This document shows, piece by piece, positions 5,158 to 6,744 of a stretch of DNA of 6,744 nt (its first letter is position 1; the number at the start of each line of letters is the position of its first letter). Made by a program: the position numbers and the translations under genes. The notes beneath the pieces are model-generated. The model searched no databases and had not been told where the DNA came from. It saw nothing but the letters and a program-made list of their open reading frames with translations. Origin of the DNA: Alistipes sp. (GTDB lineage: Bacteria > Bacteroidota > Bacteroidia > Bacteroidales > Rikenellaceae); contig JAQUZZ010000084.1 in assembly GCA_028691095.1 (NCBI GenBank), positions 1 through 6,744 of the forward strand. The letters run 5' to 3'.

Positions 5158-5631
5158 ATGAGAAAAAATTTATTGCTAACCTTGCTTCTCTGTGGAATAA
5201 CACTCTGCTTGGAAGCCCAAAAAAAACTGATCGTTGGGGTGAAGGCTCCCGATCTGAAGGTGTCGCAATGGCTGTCGACTTCACGACCCGACGACAACCT
5301 GCCGACTTGGATCGAATTCTTCTTTTCGCGCAGCAAGAGTTGCACGCAGCGCTTGGAGACGTTGGATCAATGGGCACAGCGTTATGCCGGTCGTCTGAAT
5401 GTCATGGTGTTGAGTTGCGAGAGCCAGCAGACGATGGATTCCCTCTTCACCGCCCAACCCTATGCCTTTTTGTTCGGGTGCGATCCTGAGAAGAAGAATT
5501 TCACCGCCTATGATGCCCAGTTTGTTCCCTATGGAGTGCTGTTAGATGCCAAAAAGCGTGTCGTGTGGTTTGGAAATCCCACCAAGTTTGATACCCAGTG
5601 GTTGCAGAAAACGATAGATCGTAGACCTTAA
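5158..5631 (+). CDS. Exported thioredoxin-fold (TlpA/redoxin-like) protein with an SxxC site
   Basis: The 157-residue protein has a type I signal peptide (MRKNLLLTLLLCGITLCLEA, likely cleavage after A20), so it should be periplasmic. The mature part starts with VGVKAPDLKVSQW, the usual opening of TlpA/AhpC-TSA-like thioredoxin domains. It has a beta strand WIEFFF (51-56) in the place of the family's NFWATWC strand, and VPYGVLLD (113-120), with P114 at the cis-proline place. Where thioredoxins have WCxxC this protein has R58-S59-K60-S61-C62: the nucleophilic first cysteine is serine and only the second remains. Other cysteines in the mature part are C87 and C98. Normal disulphide exchange is therefore unlikely. 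It could bind partners, use C62 in another way, or be a divergent member. It stands alone on the plus strand, with its own promoter and a strong ribosome site. Fold: fairly sure. Role: unknown. Confidence 0.8.
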   Translation: MRKNLLLTLLLCGITLCLEAQKKLIVGVKAPDLKVSQWLSTSRPDDNLPTWIEFFFSRSKSCTQRLETLDQWAQRYAGRLNVMVLSCESQQTMDSLFTAQPYAFLFGCDPEKKNFTAYDAQFVPYGVLLDAKKRVVWFGNPTKFDTQWLQKTIDRRP

Positions 5632-5855
5632 ACACAGCGTGTTATGTATAAGCAATCGCCTCATCCGTGTATCCGGCCTATACCGTGACCAAAGGGCTTA
5701 ATCATTCTTGGGGTAGCTTCAAACGCTCTGCGGATTCTTGTTGATAGGCGAGCTACGCTACGGGTGTATTTCAGGGCATAGAAATAGGGGTGCGAGAGGA
5801 TTGTTTCGCGTGAGTTTGGGAAAACAAGGCACTGCGGTGCATCAACTTTAGGGAT
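5632..5855. other. Non-coding spacer upstream of the hydrolase gene
   Basis: These 224 bases contain no gene I can support. Just after the stop codon there is a small hairpin AACAC-AGC-GTGTT (5631-5643) without a T-tract. TGAGTTTG (5811-5818) is one base off the -7 consensus and 38 bases before the next ATG, so it is a weak candidate promoter. The minus strand is open for 90 codons (5933-5661) but the product looks like no family and has no start signals. The base composition is less AT-rich than the other spacers, which raises the possibility of a decayed or repeated sequence. Confidence 0.5.
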
Positions 5856-6744
5856 ATGAATCGATTCTGGATTAGAATTCTGAGTACGCTGTGCGTGATC
5901 GTGTGGGGAGGTCTTGCTTCGGTGCAAGCACAACAGGACACCCTTGTTACCCCCTCCACCGCGTTGAGTGCCTATCTGAACAATGGAGATTTAAGCTATC
6001 GTTGGGAGGTGGTCTCGATGAAACCGGCTCCTGGGGTCGTGCGTTACGACTTGCTGCTGACCTCGCAAACCTGGCAGCAGATTCCGTGGAAACATCAACT
6101 CACCCTGTGGATTCCGGAGCGACTCTCTCATTCGCAGGTGTTGCTGATGATCGCAGGCGGTTCGCTTCAGCGGGGTGAACCGCGTTGGAGCGAGGGCGAT
6201 AAGACCCAAGAGGCGTTGGCACGACTGGCGCGACAGAGTGAAGCCCCGACCGCACAGATTCGACAAGTGCCCAATCAACCTTTGTTCGACTCTTTGACCG
6301 AGGATGCGTTGATTGCCTATACCCTGCTGCATCTTCAGCAGACGGGGGATATGAGTTGGCCGTTGCTCTTCCCGATGACCAAAAGTGTGGTGCGGGCGAT
6401 GGATGCGATCACCGAGTTCTCGGCCGAGCAGTTGCAGCGCAAAGTGGAGGGCTTCGTGGTTTCGGGACTCTCCAAGCGAGGTTGGACGACGTGGTTGACC
6501 GCCCTCTCCGATGAACGGGTGATCGGAGCCGTTCCGATGGTGATTGATATGTTGAATATGCCGCATAGTATCCCTTATCAGGTTGAGGTTATGGGGACGT
6601 ATAGCGACCAGATTGCCGATTACTCCACCTCCGGAATCACCGAGATGTTTGCCACCAAAGAGGGAGAGGCTATCGTACAGATGATAGACCCGTACAGTTA
6701 CCGACGTCATGCCACCATGCCCAAACTCTTGGTTATGGGAACTA
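5856..6744 (+). CDS. Exported PhoPQ-activated pathogenicity-related family protein (alpha/beta hydrolase; C-terminus cut off)
   Basis: The visible 296 residues match the PqaA/PhoPQ_related family of alpha/beta hydrolases, named after a Salmonella gene. Their substrate is not established. A signal peptide (1-25, likely cleavage VQA|QQD) points to the periplasm. A family-type N-terminal region follows, with LSYRW (46-50) and HQLTLWIPERL (80-90). The key block is EGFVVSGLSKRGWTTWL (198-214). In it, G204-L-S206-K-R-G209 is the nucleophile elbow, with S206 the expected nucleophile. ERVIGAVPMVIDMLN (220-234) follows as in relatives. The window ends at PKLLVMGT, just where the family usually places its catalytic Asp, so that residue and the His are unseen. 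The ATG at 5856 has no strong ribosome site but starts directly at the signal peptide. It lies 224 bases after the thioredoxin-like gene and may be separately transcribed. Confidence 0.9.
   Translation, partial: MNRFWIRILSTLCVIVWGGLASVQAQQDTLVTPSTALSAYLNNGDLSYRWEVVSMKPAPGVVRYDLLLTSQTWQQIPWKHQLTLWIPERLSHSQVLLMIAGGSLQRGEPRWSEGDKTQEALARLARQSEAPTAQIRQVPNQPLFDSLTEDALIAYTLLHLQQTGDMSWPLLFPMTKSVVRAMDAITEFSAEQLQRKVEGFVVSGLSKRGWTTWLTALSDERVIGAVPMVIDMLNMPHSIPYQVEVMGTYSDQIADYSTSGITEMFATKEGEAIVQMIDPYSYRRHATMPKLLVMGT

Noticed and set aside
5131..5631. TTG start at 5131 for the thioredoxin-like gene
   Set aside because: It lies inside the -7 promoter box and upstream of the strong Shine-Dalgarno. The ATG at 5158 opens directly with the signal peptide.
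5661..5933. Minus-strand 90-codon open frame
   Set aside because: It overlaps the start of the hydrolase gene, has no leader or ribosome site, and its product has no recognisable domain.
1..6744. CRISPR arrays, tRNA or rRNA genes, transposases or phage genes
   Set aside because: I looked for regularly spaced repeats, cloverleaf-like sequence and mobile-element proteins on both strands and found none.

Overview
The window looks like chromosomal DNA of a Bacteroidota member, most likely order Bacteroidales. The base for this is the gene content (a succinate-to-propionate cluster of epimerase, carboxyltransferase, small accessory subunit and biotin carrier; a secreted GH20 hexosaminidase; a PhoPQ-activated-type hydrolase), A-rich leaders without Shine-Dalgarno sites in front of most genes, and one good TAnnTTTG -7 box. 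I cannot place it to genus. GC content is intermediate and looks even across the genes.

Layout. Positions 1-1475 (minus) hold most of a secreted family-20 beta-N-acetylhexosaminidase, cut by the left window edge. Positions 1476-1821 are non-coding and unusually rich in inverted repeats. Positions 1822-4768 (minus) hold four genes read in the order methylmalonyl-CoA epimerase (4768-4355), methylmalonyl-CoA decarboxylase alpha/carboxyltransferase (4190-2628), a 73-residue accessory protein overlapping it by one base (2628-2407), and the biotin carboxyl carrier (2241-1822). Hairpins lie just after the stop codons of the epimerase and of the small gene. Positions 4769-5157 are a divergent control region. 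Positions 5158-5631 (plus) encode an exported thioredoxin-fold protein that lacks the first active-site cysteine. Positions 5632-5855 are non-coding. Positions 5856-6744 (plus) encode the first 296 residues of an exported alpha/beta hydrolase of the PhoPQ-activated pathogenicity-related family, cut by the right edge.

How the genes work together. The central cluster covers the last steps of the succinate pathway to propionate. The epimerase converts (R)- to (S)-methylmalonyl-CoA. The carboxyltransferase moves the carboxyl group to biotin on the carrier protein and releases propionyl-CoA. In the classical enzyme a membrane beta subunit (MmdB/OadB type) then decarboxylates carboxybiotin and pumps Na+. 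No beta subunit gene is present here: the next gene on that strand is the hexosaminidase. The three flanking proteins all have export signals, and I see no functional link between them and the cluster beyond proximity.

Most of the window is ordinary metabolism, and I found no clearly new multi-gene system. The points most worth a second look are the cluster of mutually exclusive inverted repeats at 1509-1671, the paired post-stop hairpins with a shared 13-14 base motif, the short cysteine-bearing accessory subunit without a membrane anchor, and the SxxC thioredoxin-like protein preceded by a near-perfect Shine-Dalgarno sequence.
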